DNA of 64,000 nt from contig NZ_JBHLUE010000016.1 in the NCBI RefSeq assembly GCF_042434095.1, forward strand, positions 62,001 to 126,000, read 5' to 3'. Position numbers and translations under genes: made by a program. The notes beneath the pieces were generated by a model, which was not told where the DNA came from, ran no database searches, and saw nothing but the letters and a program-made list of their open reading frames with translations. Numbering within the stretch: position 1 is the first letter of the stretch; each line of letters opens with the position of its first letter. Below, in pieces: positions 41,906-50,892 of this stretch. The DNA is from KBS50 sp042434095 (GTDB taxonomy: Bacteria > Actinomycetota > Actinomycetes > Mycobacteriales > Micromonosporaceae).

Positions 41906-44900
41906 TCACTTCTGCACGTACACCGCCACGCTGCGGGCGGGCACCGTGAAGGTGCCGCTGCCGGTGTCGAAGGACGCCGTCCGCAGCACCGGGTCGGCCG
42001 AGTCGCGCAGCACCGGGTGCAGGCTCACGTTCGCGCCGCGCAGGCCCGGCACGGTCTGCCGGGCGGTGTCCGGGGTGCCGTTGAACACCACCGTCACCGA
42101 CGACCAGCGGCCGTCCAGGCCCCGCCCGTCGATCCGCATGGTCACCACGCCGGGGGTCTCCCCCGTGCCGGACAGCGGGAAGGACACCCGGCGCTGGACC
42201 TCGGCCGCGCTGCCCAGCCCGAACACCGGCGACGAGCGCCGGATCCGGAGCAGCTCGGCGTACCGGGCATCGGCCTGGTTGATGGCCGCGCAGCCCGGCA
42301 CCAGCTTCGGGTCGGCCAGCAGCGGCTTCGCGTACGGCCACTTGTCCTGGTTGTCCGCCGCCGGCGGCAGGCCGGCGCCGAACCCGTTGCCCTGGGCGCA
42401 GTCCCAGCGGATCTGGTTGAACCAGTCGCCGGAGTTGAACGAGTTGCGGTCCAGCGACTTGGATCGCAACCGCTCGGAGCCGGCCGCCACGAAGCCGGTG
42501 CCCTGGCCGAGCGCGGTGGTGGCCAGCGCGAGGACCTGCATCCGGGCCCGGTCCGTGTCGCTCGTGCCCTGCGGCAGCTTGTACGCCAACGCGTCATACA
42601 GGATCTCGTTGTCGTGCGCGTCGACGTACGTGACCGCCTCGCCCGGCGCGGCCGTGTAGCCGGCCGGCGAGCCGTTGTAGTCCACCTGCGACCCGGTGAC
42701 CTGCTTGCCGGCGGAGTCGGTGAACCGGTAGCCGGCCAGGTTGCCGACCAGCCCGACCTTGATCAGGTCCTGGTAGTGCAGCAGCCGGGCCCGCTGCTCG
42801 GCGGCCGAGCCGTTGACCGGGTCACCGTTCGGGTCGGTGAACAGCCCCGAGGCGAAGCCCTGCACCCGGGGGTTGCCGTCGAACGGGCCGCCGCCGCGCA
42901 CCGCGTCCCGCAGCCGGTCGTTGAACGTGCCGATGCCGGTGCCGGCCATGTTGGCCTGGGTGGCCTGGACGAACCGGGCGTCGTTGGCCACCTCGCCGAA
43001 GTTCCAGCCCTCGCCGTAGAGGACGATCGACTTTCCGTCGACCCCGTCGCGGGCCATGGTCAGCCTGTCCAACGCGGCCCGGACGGCCAGGATGTTCGCC
43101 TTCGGGTGGTGGCCCATGAGGTCGAACCGGAACCCGTCCACCTTGTACGCCCTGGCCCAGGTGACGATCGAGTCGACCACCAGCTTGCCCATCATGGCGT
43201 GTTCCGGCGCGGTGTTGGCGCAGCAGGTGGAGTTGGCCACCGTGCCGTCGTCGAGCAGCCGCTGGTAGTAGCCGGGCACGATCTGGTCGAGCACCGACTT
43301 CGGGTCGGTGCCGGCCGCCGACGTGTGGTTGTAGACCACGTCCATCACCACGCGCAGCCCGGCGCCGTTGACCCCGGCCACCATCTGCCGGAACTCCCGG
43401 GTCCGGGCCGCGCCCTGCGGGTCGACCGCGTAGCCGCCCTCGGGCACCGTGTAGTGCAGCGGGTCGTACCCCCAGTTGTAGCCGTCGGTGTCGGCGACCG
43501 CCGCCACGCACTCCTGCTGCTTCGCCGAGTCCGGCGGCAGGGCCGCCAGGTCGCACGCCGGCTGCTTCTGGTCGGCGCGCCGCTCGGGGATGGTGGCGAA
43601 GTCGAACGCCGGCAGCAGGTGCAGGTGGGTGACGCCGGCGTCGCCGACCGCCCTGAGGTGCCTCATCCCGGCGCTGTTCGGGTCGGTGAACGCGTCGAAC
43701 GTGCCGCGCTTCTCGGCCGGCACGGTCTGGTCGGCGATCGAGAAGTCCCGCACCGACAGCTCGGAGATCTGCGCCCTGGCGGCCGGCACCGCGGCCGGCT
43801 TGCGCAGCGCGCCCCAGCCGGCCGGGGCCAGCCGCGGGTCGGCCAGGTCGATGATCTGGCTGTGGGTCGAGTCGGCCGACAGCGCCACCGAGTACGGGTC
43901 GGTCACCGCGGCCGTCACGACCTTCTGCGCGGCCGGCTGCCAGGCCCGCACCTGGTAGCGGTAGTACTTCCCGATCCAGTCGCGGCCGCCGGTCACCGAC
44001 CAGACGCCGGTACGGTCGTCCCGGCGCATGGCCACCGTGCGGGGCGAGCCGGACGGGTCGTCGAACAGTTGCAGCGACACGCTCTGCGCGGTGGGCGCCC
44101 ACACCGACAGCGTGCTCCGGCCACCGTGGAAGCTGGGGCCCAGCGTGGCGTCGGTGGCCCTCGGATACAGATCGTCCAGCACGCCGGGGATCTGCACGCC
44201 GGTGGCCGACAGCAGGTTGCCGGCGTCGTCGCTCTCGGTCACCACGAGCTGGCCGCGAAGCAGGTCCGGCGCCCGGGCCAGGTCGCGCCGGTCCAGCGTG
44301 AACGCGCCGTACTGCCACAGCTGTGGGAACTTCGCCCGCTGGGCCTCGGTGAGCCCGTTGCGCTGCGCGTGCAGCTGCACCCGGGTGTACATCCCGGAGA
44401 GCTTGCCGTCGGTGATGGCGAGCCCGCCGTTCGGCGCCGAGACCAGGTCGTACCGGCGCCCGTCGGTCGGGCCGGCCTGCCAGGCCACGGTCCTGGTGTC
44501 GATCCACTGGGCCCGCTGCTTGGTGATGTCCTGGTCGTGGCGCACGCTGGCGGTCACCGGCAGCAGGTGCCCGGGCGTGCCGGCCAGCAGCCATGCCTCG
44601 TGGCCGGCGCTGGCGAAGTCGAGGCGCTGGTCATCGGGGAGGTCCTTGGTGTCGCCGGAGTGGATGATGTAGTTCAGCCCGGTCGCCCCGGCCGCCAGCG
44701 GCACCTTCCAGTAGACGCCGTACGCGTCGGTCCCGGTCGGTGGCAGCGGGCTGCCCCAGTCGGTCGGGTTGGCCGCGCCGTCCCAGACGTGCAGCCCCCA
44801 GCCGCCGTAGTTGCCGTCGGCCCGCCGGTAGTGCAGTGTCGCCGTGGTCTGGTCGACCGGCGGGTCCGGCTGACCGGTGGCCGCCTGCCGGGTGGGATAG

Positions 44901-47398
44901 AGGGCCGGGTCGCCCTGCTTGACCCAGACCTCGCCGGTCTTGGTCACGTCGATGGTCCGGTCGGCCTCGACGTCCTTGGCGCCGTTCTTGTCCACCACGA
45001 GGAAGCCCACCGACTTGGCGCCCGGCTTGAGCTTCACCCAGGCGAACCGGCCGTACGAGTCCTCCCCGGCGAACGGCTGGCCCTTGGGCCAGTCGGTCTG
45101 GTAGGCCGGGTCGATGTCGCCCCAGGCGTACAGCCCCCAGTCGCCGTAGTCGCCGGCCGGGCGCTGGTAGTGCACCACCACCCAGTCCCGGGAGGTGGAC
45201 TCGGGCGGGGTGCCGACCCGGGCGGTCGACCGGGCGGTGGCGGTCCGGCCCCGGCCGTCCCGCACCACCGCCTTGTACTCGATCGGGGTGCCGGCCGCCA
45301 GCCCGGTCAGGTCGTGGTAGACGAGGTACGGGGCGCGGTCGGCCCGGCCGAGCAGCGTCCACGGGCCGCTGCCGGCCCGCGCGGCCACCGTGACGGTGGC
45401 CAGCGGGTCGCCGGTGACCTGGGCGCTCACCGCGGCCCGGGTGGCCACCGTGCCGCCGGGCGCGGGGTCGGTGATCCGCACGGTCGGCGCCGCGGCCGGG
45501 ACCGCGATCGGGCCGCCGGCCTTGTACACCACGGCCGACATCGGCGGTACGCGCACGGCGAGCTTGCCGTCCGCGCCGGCCTGTGCGGCGCCGGTGCCGC
45601 CGTAGATCCCGGTGAAGGTCGCGCCGGCCGACCAGGTGTCCAGGGTGGCGTCCTGTGCCGTGGCCGCGTTGTTGACGGCCACCACGTACTCGACCCGCTG
45701 CTTCGGGTCGACCCGGGAGAACGCGAAGACACCCGGCCCGTCCGAGGCGTACCGGGTGACCTGGATGCCGTCCCGCAGGCCCGGGTTGGCCGCGCGCAGC
45801 CTGCCCAGCTCGGCGATGGTCCGGTAGAGCGGGTGGGTCGGGTCGTACTGGTCGGACGCGTGCGTGCGGTCGGTGCCGATCAGGTCGTCGTGCAGGTAGT
45901 CGGGCACCTTCGAGGCGAACATGTCCTGCCGGGCGTCCTTGTCGCCGCCGGGCCCGGTGAAGCCCTGCTCGTCGCCGGAGTAGACCACCGGCTGGCCGCG
46001 GGTCAGGAACATGAGCTGGTGCGCGAGCTCGTCCCGGCGCAGCTCGGCGGCGGGGTCGTGCTCGGTCGCGGCGATGAACGAGCCGATCCGGCCCATGTCG
46101 TGGTTGCCGAGGAAGGTGGTGAGCCGGCCCGCGTCGGTGTTGCGGGAGGTGTAGAGGTCGTCGCTGGCGTACACGTCGGCCAGGGACTTGGCCGAGCCGT
46201 TGGCGGTGGTGTAGCCGCGGGCCGCCTCCTGGAACGAGAAGTCCAGGGTGGCCGGCAGGCCGCCGCGGCGCACGTACGTCGACTCGATCTCCTCGTCGGC
46301 GCTGTAGACCTCGCCGAACATGGAGAAGTCCGGCTTGCCGGCCCGCTGCGCGGCCCGGGCGATGCCCTGGCTGAACTGCGGCCAGAAGTCGAGGTCGGCG
46401 TGCTTGACGGTGTCCAGCCGGAAGCCGTCGATCCCGGTGGAGCCGATCCAGTCGCCATAGATCTTGGTCATCCCGCGCACCACCTCGGGCCGTTCGGTCC
46501 ACAGGTCGTCGAGGCCGTAGAAGTCGCCGTACTCGCTGTTCTCACCGGTGAAGGTGGAGTCACCGCGGTTGTGGTACATGGTCGGGTCGTTCAGCCAGGC
46601 CGGCACCTTGGCGTGGCTGTCGGCCGCGGTGGCGAACGTCGGGCGGTGCGGGAAGGAGTCGAGGTTGACCGCCGGGAAGGCACGGCTGCCGTCGGCGTAG
46701 TTGCGGTCCTCGAACGGCCGGCCCTGCGCGTCCTTGTACGGCTTGGTCGCCTTGTCCACGTACGAATAGTCGTTGTCGGCGTACTTGATGACGTCGGCCG
46801 TGTGGTTGACGATCACGTCGAGGTAGATCTTGATCCCGCGCCGGTGGGCGAGGTTGACCAGCTTCTTCAGGTCGGCGTTGGTGCCGAAGTGCGGGTCGAC
46901 CTGGGTGAAGTCGGTGATCCAGTAGCCGTGGTAGCCGGCCGAGACGTCCTTGCCGGTGCCCTGGACGGGCCGGTTCTTGAACACGGGGGCCAGCCAGATG
47001 GCCGTGGTGCCCAGGCCCTGGATGTAGTCGAGCCGGTTCATCACCCCCTTCAGGTCGCCACCGTGGTAGAAGCCCTTGTCCGTCGGGTCGTATCCGGTGC
47101 TGAGCCGGTCCCCGGGCAGGCCGCCACGGTCGTTGCCGGGGTCGCCGTTGGCGAACCGGTCGGGCAGGGCGAAGTAGAACTGTTCGGCATGGTCCTTGCG
47201 GTCGGCGGCCCGGAGGAGGGCGTCGGCCGACGGCTCGGCCGTCCACTGTGCGGCGCCGGTGCTGGACGCGGGGGCCGCGGTGCTCCGCTGGTGGCCGGCG
47301 TCGCGCGGCTGGGCCACGGCGGGGGTGCCGGTCAGGGCGAGCGTGAGCAGGGCGGCAAGGGCGGGGAATGTGGTGCGCGATCGGGGCGGGGGCTTCAT
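41906..47398 (-). CDS. Secreted amylopullulanase (GH13 amylase domain plus pullulanase)
   Basis: Extracellular starch- and pullulan-degrading enzyme of 1830 residues. A signal peptide (about 1-29) precedes a GH13 alpha-amylase-type domain (about 70-640: DVIVNHTAD, GIDGFRLDTVKHAD with nucleophile Asp329, FGEVYS, FLGNHDMGR). Two PUD/CBM41-type starch-binding domains follow (VHYQRPAGDYGDWGLYAW and LHYRRADGNYGGWGLHVW), then an N2/CBM48-like region (SVWAPTAQSVSLQLF) and a second GH13 pullulanase domain (VDGFRFDLMGHH with Asp1426, LYGEGWNFGE with Glu1463, YVDAHDNE). The two catalytic domains should cut alpha-1,4 and alpha-1,6 links. A maltose-type operator lies upstream; AGAGGAAGG precedes the ATG. 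Confidence 0.94.
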   Translation of the reverse strand: MKPPPRSRTTFPALAALLTLALTGTPAVAQPRDAGHQRSTAAPASSTGAAQWTAEPSADALLRAADRKDHAEQFYFALPDRFANGDPGNDRGGLPGDRLSTGYDPTDKGFYHGGDLKGVMNRLDYIQGLGTTAIWLAPVFKNRPVQGTGKDVSAGYHGYWITDFTQVDPHFGTNADLKKLVNLAHRRGIKIYLDVIVNHTADVIKYADNDYSYVDKATKPYKDAQGRPFEDRNYADGSRAFPAVNLDSFPHRPTFATAADSHAKVPAWLNDPTMYHNRGDSTFTGENSEYGDFYGLDDLWTERPEVVRGMTKIYGDWIGSTGIDGFRLDTVKHADLDFWPQFSQGIARAAQRAGKPDFSMFGEVYSADEEIESTYVRRGGLPATLDFSFQEAARGYTTANGSAKSLADVYASDDLYTSRNTDAGRLTTFLGNHDMGRIGSFIAATEHDPAAELRRDELAHQLMFLTRGQPVVYSGDEQGFTGPGGDKDARQDMFASKVPDYLHDDLIGTDRTHASDQYDPTHPLYRTIAELGRLRAANPGLRDGIQVTRYASDGPGVFAFSRVDPKQRVEYVVAVNNAATAQDATLDTWSAGATFTGIYGGTGAAQAGADGKLAVRVPPMSAVVYKAGGPIAVPAAAPTVRITDPAPGGTVATRAAVSAQVTGDPLATVTVAARAGSGPWTLLGRADRAPYLVYHDLTGLAAGTPIEYKAVVRDGRGRTATARSTARVGTPPESTSRDWVVVHYQRPAGDYGDWGLYAWGDIDPAYQTDWPKGQPFAGEDSYGRFAWVKLKPGAKSVGFLVVDKNGAKDVEADRTIDVTKTGEVWVKQGDPALYPTRQAATGQPDPPVDQTTATLHYRRADGNYGGWGLHVWDGAANPTDWGSPLPPTGTDAYGVYWKVPLAAGATGLNYIIHSGDTKDLPDDQRLDFASAGHEAWLLAGTPGHLLPVTASVRHDQDITKQRAQWIDTRTVAWQAGPTDGRRYDLVSAPNGGLAITDGKLSGMYTRVQLHAQRNGLTEAQRAKFPQLWQYGAFTLDRRDLARAPDLLRGQLVVTESDDAGNLLSATGVQIPGVLDDLYPRATDATLGPSFHGGRSTLSVWAPTAQSVSLQLFDDPSGSPRTVAMRRDDRTGVWSVTGGRDWIGKYYRYQVRAWQPAAQKVVTAAVTDPYSVALSADSTHSQIIDLADPRLAPAGWGALRKPAAVPAARAQISELSVRDFSIADQTVPAEKRGTFDAFTDPNSAGMRHLRAVGDAGVTHLHLLPAFDFATIPERRADQKQPACDLAALPPDSAKQQECVAAVADTDGYNWGYDPLHYTVPEGGYAVDPQGAARTREFRQMVAGVNGAGLRVVMDVVYNHTSAAGTDPKSVLDQIVPGYYQRLLDDGTVANSTCCANTAPEHAMMGKLVVDSIVTWARAYKVDGFRFDLMGHHPKANILAVRAALDRLTMARDGVDGKSIVLYGEGWNFGEVANDARFVQATQANMAGTGIGTFNDRLRDAVRGGGPFDGNPRVQGFASGLFTDPNGDPVNGSAAEQRARLLHYQDLIKVGLVGNLAGYRFTDSAGKQVTGSQVDYNGSPAGYTAAPGEAVTYVDAHDNEILYDALAYKLPQGTSDTDRARMQVLALATTALGQGTGFVAAGSERLRSKSLDRNSFNSGDWFNQIRWDCAQGNGFGAGLPPAADNQDKWPYAKPLLADPKLVPGCAAINQADARYAELLRIRRSSPVFGLGSAAEVQRRVSFPLSGTGETPGVVTMRIDGRGLDGRWSSVTVVFNGTPDTARQTVPGLRGANVSLHPVLRDSADPVLRTASFDTGSGTFTVPARSVAVYVQK

Positions 47399-47441
47399 CG
47401 ACGGCCTTCCTCTGGTCGCTGATTGGCCCGCACGCTACTTC

Positions 47442-47475
47442 TTGCGCAAACTTTCCGCAATGCTCTGCAAACACC
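47442..47475 (-). promoter_or_regulatory. Candidate maltose/starch regulator operator upstream of pullulanase
   Basis: Repeated TTGCRNAA-like units (CTTGCGCAAACTTTCCGCAA, then TGCTCTGCAAA) lie 45-78 bp before the start of the amylopullulanase. LacI-type MalR regulators of actinomycete amylase and maltose genes bind direct and inverted repeats of CTTGCAG/CTTTGCA type. The match is by pattern only. Confidence 0.5.
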
Positions 47476-47496
47476 GCAGTAACCCGAGCCGCAGGC

Positions 47497-47548
47497 GTTA
47501 AAAGGGGGCCCTTCCTATACAAAAAGCGATAAGAAGGGGCCCTTCCTT
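47497..47548. repeat. 52-bp palindromic element, copy 5
   Basis: Reference orientation, loop TATACAAAAAGCGATAA. It lies four bases beyond the stop of the P-type ATPase and 100 bp before the pullulanase start, so it separates two leftward transcripts. Confidence 0.9.
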
Positions 47549-47552
47549 CGCC

Positions 47553-50237
47553 TCAGCCGGCGGGGCGGTCGGGTGGGACGTGGCGCTTTACCAGTTCGCT
47601 GAGGGCTACGTAGCCGGCGGTGAGGGCGGCCAGCGCGGCCAGCAGCGTTCCAGGCGGCGCCACCAGCCCGAGCGGCGCGGCGAGCGGGGTGAACGGCACC
47701 GCCACGGTGACCACCGCGAGCGACGCGCTGGTGGCCAGCAGCCGGGTCGCCGGCCGGCTCCGGAAGAACGGCCGGTTGGTGCGCAGCACCAGCAGGACGC
47801 TGAGCTCGGTGACGGTGAACTCGATGAACCAGCCGGTCCGGACCAGCTCGGCGCCGGCCCCGAACCCCCAGCGCAGCACCGCCAGGGTCACCAGGTCGAA
47901 GGCCGCGGTGACCGAGCCGTACACCAGCATGAAGTCGCGGATGGCCCGGATGCTCCACCGGCGCGGCCGGCACACCTGCTCGGGATCCACATTGTCCCCG
48001 GAGATCGTCGTGTACGGCACGTCCGAGAGGAAGTTGAGCAGCAGGATCTGCCGCGGCAGCAGCGGCAGAAAGGGCAGGAAGGTCGCCGCCACGCTCATGC
48101 TCAGCACGCTGCCGAAGGCCGCGCCGGTGTTCACCCGGATGTACTTGAGGGTGTTCGCGAACGTCCGGCGGCCCAGCCGGACGCCCTCGGCGATCACCGC
48201 GAGGTCCTTGTCCAGCAGCACGATGGCGGCCGACTGCTTCGCCACGTCGACCGCGGTGTCCACCGAGATGCCCACGTCCGCCGCGTGCAGCGCGGGCGCG
48301 TCGTTGATGCCGTCGCCGAGGAAGCCCACCACCGCGCCGCTGGCCCGCAGCGCCCGCACGATCCGCTCCTTGTGCAGCGGCTCGACCTCGGCGAACACCG
48401 TGGTGTCGGCGACCCGGTCGCGCAGCTCCTGGTCCGCGAGCCGGTCCAGGTCCGGGCCCAGCAGCATCGGCCCGGCCAGCCCTACCGCCTCGGCCACGTG
48501 CCGGGCCGCGAGCCGGTTGTCCCCGGTGACCAGCCGGACCGAGACCCCCGAGGCGGCCAGATCCGCCACCGCGGGCCCGGCCTCCGGCTTGGGCGGGTCC
48601 TGGAAGGCCAGCAGCCCGCGCAGCTCCAGCCCGGTTTCGTCCGCGATGCCGGCCGAGGTGGCGCCGCGGCACTCCCGCACCGCCAGCGCGAGCACCCGGT
48701 GCCCGCTGCCGGAGAGCCGCTCGAACGTCCGCTGCACCCGATCGCGCACCCGGTCCAGCGGGACCGTCCCGTCGGCGGTCCGGGCCGTGCCGCAGACCGC
48801 CAGCACCGCCGCGTACGCCCCCTTGGTGATCAGCAACGGCGGCCCGGCGCCGCCGGGCCGCCCGGCGGCGTCGTCGGACCGCCCGGCGGCGTCGTCGGAC
48901 CGGCCGGCGGCGTCGTCGGACCGGCCGGCGGCGTCGTCGGACCGGCCGGCGGCGTCGGCGGACCGGCCGGCGGCGTCGGCGAACCGGCCGGAGACCAGCA
49001 CCGAGAGCCGCTTGCGGGTGAAGTCGTACGGGACCTCCGCGATCAGCCGCCGGTCGTCCCGCACCGGCCGGTCGGCCAGGATCGCCCGGTCGAGCGGGTT
49101 GCCGAACCCCCGCTGCAACCCGGCGTTCAGCCGGGCCAGCCGGCGCACCTCCTCGCTCGGCTCCCCCGCCAGGTCCAGCGCGCCGGCGAGCGCCACGTCG
49201 CCCGTGGTCACCGTGCCGGTCTTGTCGGTCAGCAGCACGGTCATGGCGCCGAAGTCCTCGATCGCGGCCAGCCGCTTGACGATCACCCGGTTCGCGGCCA
49301 TCCGCCGCGCGCCGGCGGACAGGCTCACCGCCACGATGGCCGGCAGCACCTGCGGGGTCAGCCCGACGGCCAGCGCCAGCGAGAAGAGCAGCGAGTCGAC
49401 GAATGGCCGGCCGAGCAGGAGGTTGACCACGAAGATCCCGGCGAGCAGCACCGCCATCACCCGCACCAGCAGCAGGCCGTACCCGGTCAGGCCGCGCTGG
49501 AAGCCGGTGGCCCGCTGGCCGGCCGACAGCCGGGACGCCATCGCGGCGAACTCGGTGTGCCGGCCGGTCCGCACCACCACCGCGGCGCCCTCGCCGGAGA
49601 CCACGTGGGTCCCGGTGAACAACGCCCCGGCCCGGGCCGCCAGGGGCGCGTCGGCGGCGACCGTCACCGGCCGCTTCTCCACCGGAAACGGCTCGCCGGT
49701 CAGCTCGGCCTGGTCCACCTGCAGTTCCCGGGACTCGAGCACCCGGCAGTCCGCCGGGATCACGTCACCGGCCCGCAGCACCAGCAGGTCCCCCGGAACC
49801 ACCCGGTCGGTGGGCACCGCCACCTCCCGGCCGCCCCGCCGGACATCGACGTGTACCCGTACCCGGGCCAGCAGCGCGTCCACGGCCCGCCCGGCCGAGC
49901 GCTCCTGCCAGAACCCGAGCGCGCCGCTGGCCAGGATGATCACGAGGATGATCACCCCGTCGGTGACGTCGCCCAGCGCCATCGAGACCACCGTGGCGGC
50001 GGTCAGGATCAGGATGATCGGGCTGGTGAACTGGGCCAGCAGCAGCCGCGGCCCACGCCGGCGCTCGTCCCGGCCGGACCGGTTCGGCCCGTACGCGCCG
50101 AGCCGGTGCTCGGCCTCGGCGTCGGACAGGCCGCGCCCGTCGGTGGCCACCGCGCGCAGCACGTCGGCCGGGTCCAGCGCCCAGAACGGGCGGGACTCCC
50201 CGTCCGGCGCGGCCCGGCCGCTTCCCCCTCGTGTCAC
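47553..50237 (-). CDS. Magnesium-type P-ATPase (MgtA-like)
   Basis: Cation pump of 894 residues, P3B-like. Visible: TGEPFPVEKRP (actuator domain), PQVLPAIVAVSLSAG (transmembrane helix 4), phosphorylation site Asp338 in LLTDKTGTVTTGD, KRLSVLV and KGAYAAVL (nucleotide domain), and LGDGINDAPALHAADVGISVD. The segment SDVPYTTISGDNVDPEQVCRPRRW is characteristic of MgtA/MgtB magnesium importers. The nucleotide domain carries a 21-bp repeat giving (DDAAGRS)n. The frame extends to 50330 but would then overlap the divergent GNAT start; GTG at 50237 is preferred, without a clear ribosome site, so the start is uncertain. Confidence 0.88.
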   Translation of the reverse strand: MTRGGSGRAAPDGESRPFWALDPADVLRAVATDGRGLSDAEAEHRLGAYGPNRSGRDERRRGPRLLLAQFTSPIILILTAATVVSMALGDVTDGVIILVIILASGALGFWQERSAGRAVDALLARVRVHVDVRRGGREVAVPTDRVVPGDLLVLRAGDVIPADCRVLESRELQVDQAELTGEPFPVEKRPVTVAADAPLAARAGALFTGTHVVSGEGAAVVVRTGRHTEFAAMASRLSAGQRATGFQRGLTGYGLLLVRVMAVLLAGIFVVNLLLGRPFVDSLLFSLALAVGLTPQVLPAIVAVSLSAGARRMAANRVIVKRLAAIEDFGAMTVLLTDKTGTVTTGDVALAGALDLAGEPSEEVRRLARLNAGLQRGFGNPLDRAILADRPVRDDRRLIAEVPYDFTRKRLSVLVSGRFADAAGRSADAAGRSDDAAGRSDDAAGRSDDAAGRSDDAAGRPGGAGPPLLITKGAYAAVLAVCGTARTADGTVPLDRVRDRVQRTFERLSGSGHRVLALAVRECRGATSAGIADETGLELRGLLAFQDPPKPEAGPAVADLAASGVSVRLVTGDNRLAARHVAEAVGLAGPMLLGPDLDRLADQELRDRVADTTVFAEVEPLHKERIVRALRASGAVVGFLGDGINDAPALHAADVGISVDTAVDVAKQSAAIVLLDKDLAVIAEGVRLGRRTFANTLKYIRVNTGAAFGSVLSMSVAATFLPFLPLLPRQILLLNFLSDVPYTTISGDNVDPEQVCRPRRWSIRAIRDFMLVYGSVTAAFDLVTLAVLRWGFGAGAELVRTGWFIEFTVTELSVLLVLRTNRPFFRSRPATRLLATSASLAVVTVAVPFTPLAAPLGLVAPPGTLLAALAALTAGYVALSELVKRHVPPDRPAG
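48858..48983. repeat. 21-bp in-frame tandem repeat, six units, in the P-ATPase gene
   Basis: Six 21-bp units (48858, 48879, 48900, 48921, 48942, 48963) encode seven-residue (S/A)DDAAGR-type repeats. They sit in the nucleotide-binding domain, after the VLVSGRF strand and before ITKGAYAAV, so they form a flexible loop of about 42 residues. Confidence 0.9.
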
Positions 50238-50328
50238 CGCATCCGATGCTCGCACCCGGGCCGGGTCCGCCCGGCGGGATCGGCGTAATCCGCTGGCCTT
50301 CCGCGGGCGGACTCGGTTGACTACCGGC

Positions 50329-50868
50329 ATGCCGACCCTGACCGCCCCGATCGAGCGGGTCCGCGAGTCCTTCCTCGCCGCGATGGCCGAGTTTCGGGCC
50401 GAGGGGCGGGGCGACCGTCAGGACTTTTCCATGATCGGCTCGGAGATCCGTGCCCACGCCGACACCTGGTCCTCCGCCGAGGGCTTCGCCCGGTTCGTCG
50501 CCGAGCTGCGCGCGCAGGCCCTGCCGGAGTCCCCGCGGCCGGCCGGGTACGTCCCGTCCACCACTCTGTGGTGGGTGGACGGCGCCGAGTACCTCGGTCG
50601 GATCGCCGTCCGGCACCGCCTCACGCCCTCGCTGCTGGAGTTCGGCGGGCACATCGGCTACGACGTACGCCCGACGGCCCGGCGGCGCGGGCACGCCACG
50701 GCGATGCTGCGGGCGGTCCGGCCGGTGGCCCGGGAGCTGGGCATCGACCCCGCTCTGCTCACCTGCGACGTCGACAACGCCGTCTCCCGCCGGGTCATCG
50801 AGCGCAACGGCGGGGTGTTCGAGGATCAGCGCGGCGACAAGCTCCGCTTCTGGGTGCCCACCGGCTGA
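50329..50868 (+). CDS. GNAT family N-acetyltransferase
   Basis: Acetyl-CoA-dependent acyltransferase of 179 residues. The acetyl-CoA loop is DVRPTARRRGHATAMLRAV (a GNAT motif A with RRRGHA), followed by LLTCDVDNAVSRRVIERNGGVFED, a typical motif B with Asn and the end-of-domain helix. It resembles putative acetyltransferases that act on small molecules or peptides; substrate unknown. It diverges from the P-ATPase across about 90 bp. TTGACT lies six bases before the ATG, but its second base does not fit the usual TAnnnT box. Confidence 0.87.
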   Translation: MPTLTAPIERVRESFLAAMAEFRAEGRGDRQDFSMIGSEIRAHADTWSSAEGFARFVAELRAQALPESPRPAGYVPSTTLWWVDGAEYLGRIAVRHRLTPSLLEFGGHIGYDVRPTARRRGHATAMLRAVRPVARELGIDPALLTCDVDNAVSRRVIERNGGVFEDQRGDKLRFWVPTG

Positions 50869-50892
50869 TCCGCTCCGCCCGGCCCGCCGGCG

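Noticed and set aside
42017..47422. 1801-codon open frame on the plus strand
   Set aside because: It is the antisense of the amylopullulanase, has no family features, is rich in Arg, Gly, Val and His, and exists because of high GC at third positions.
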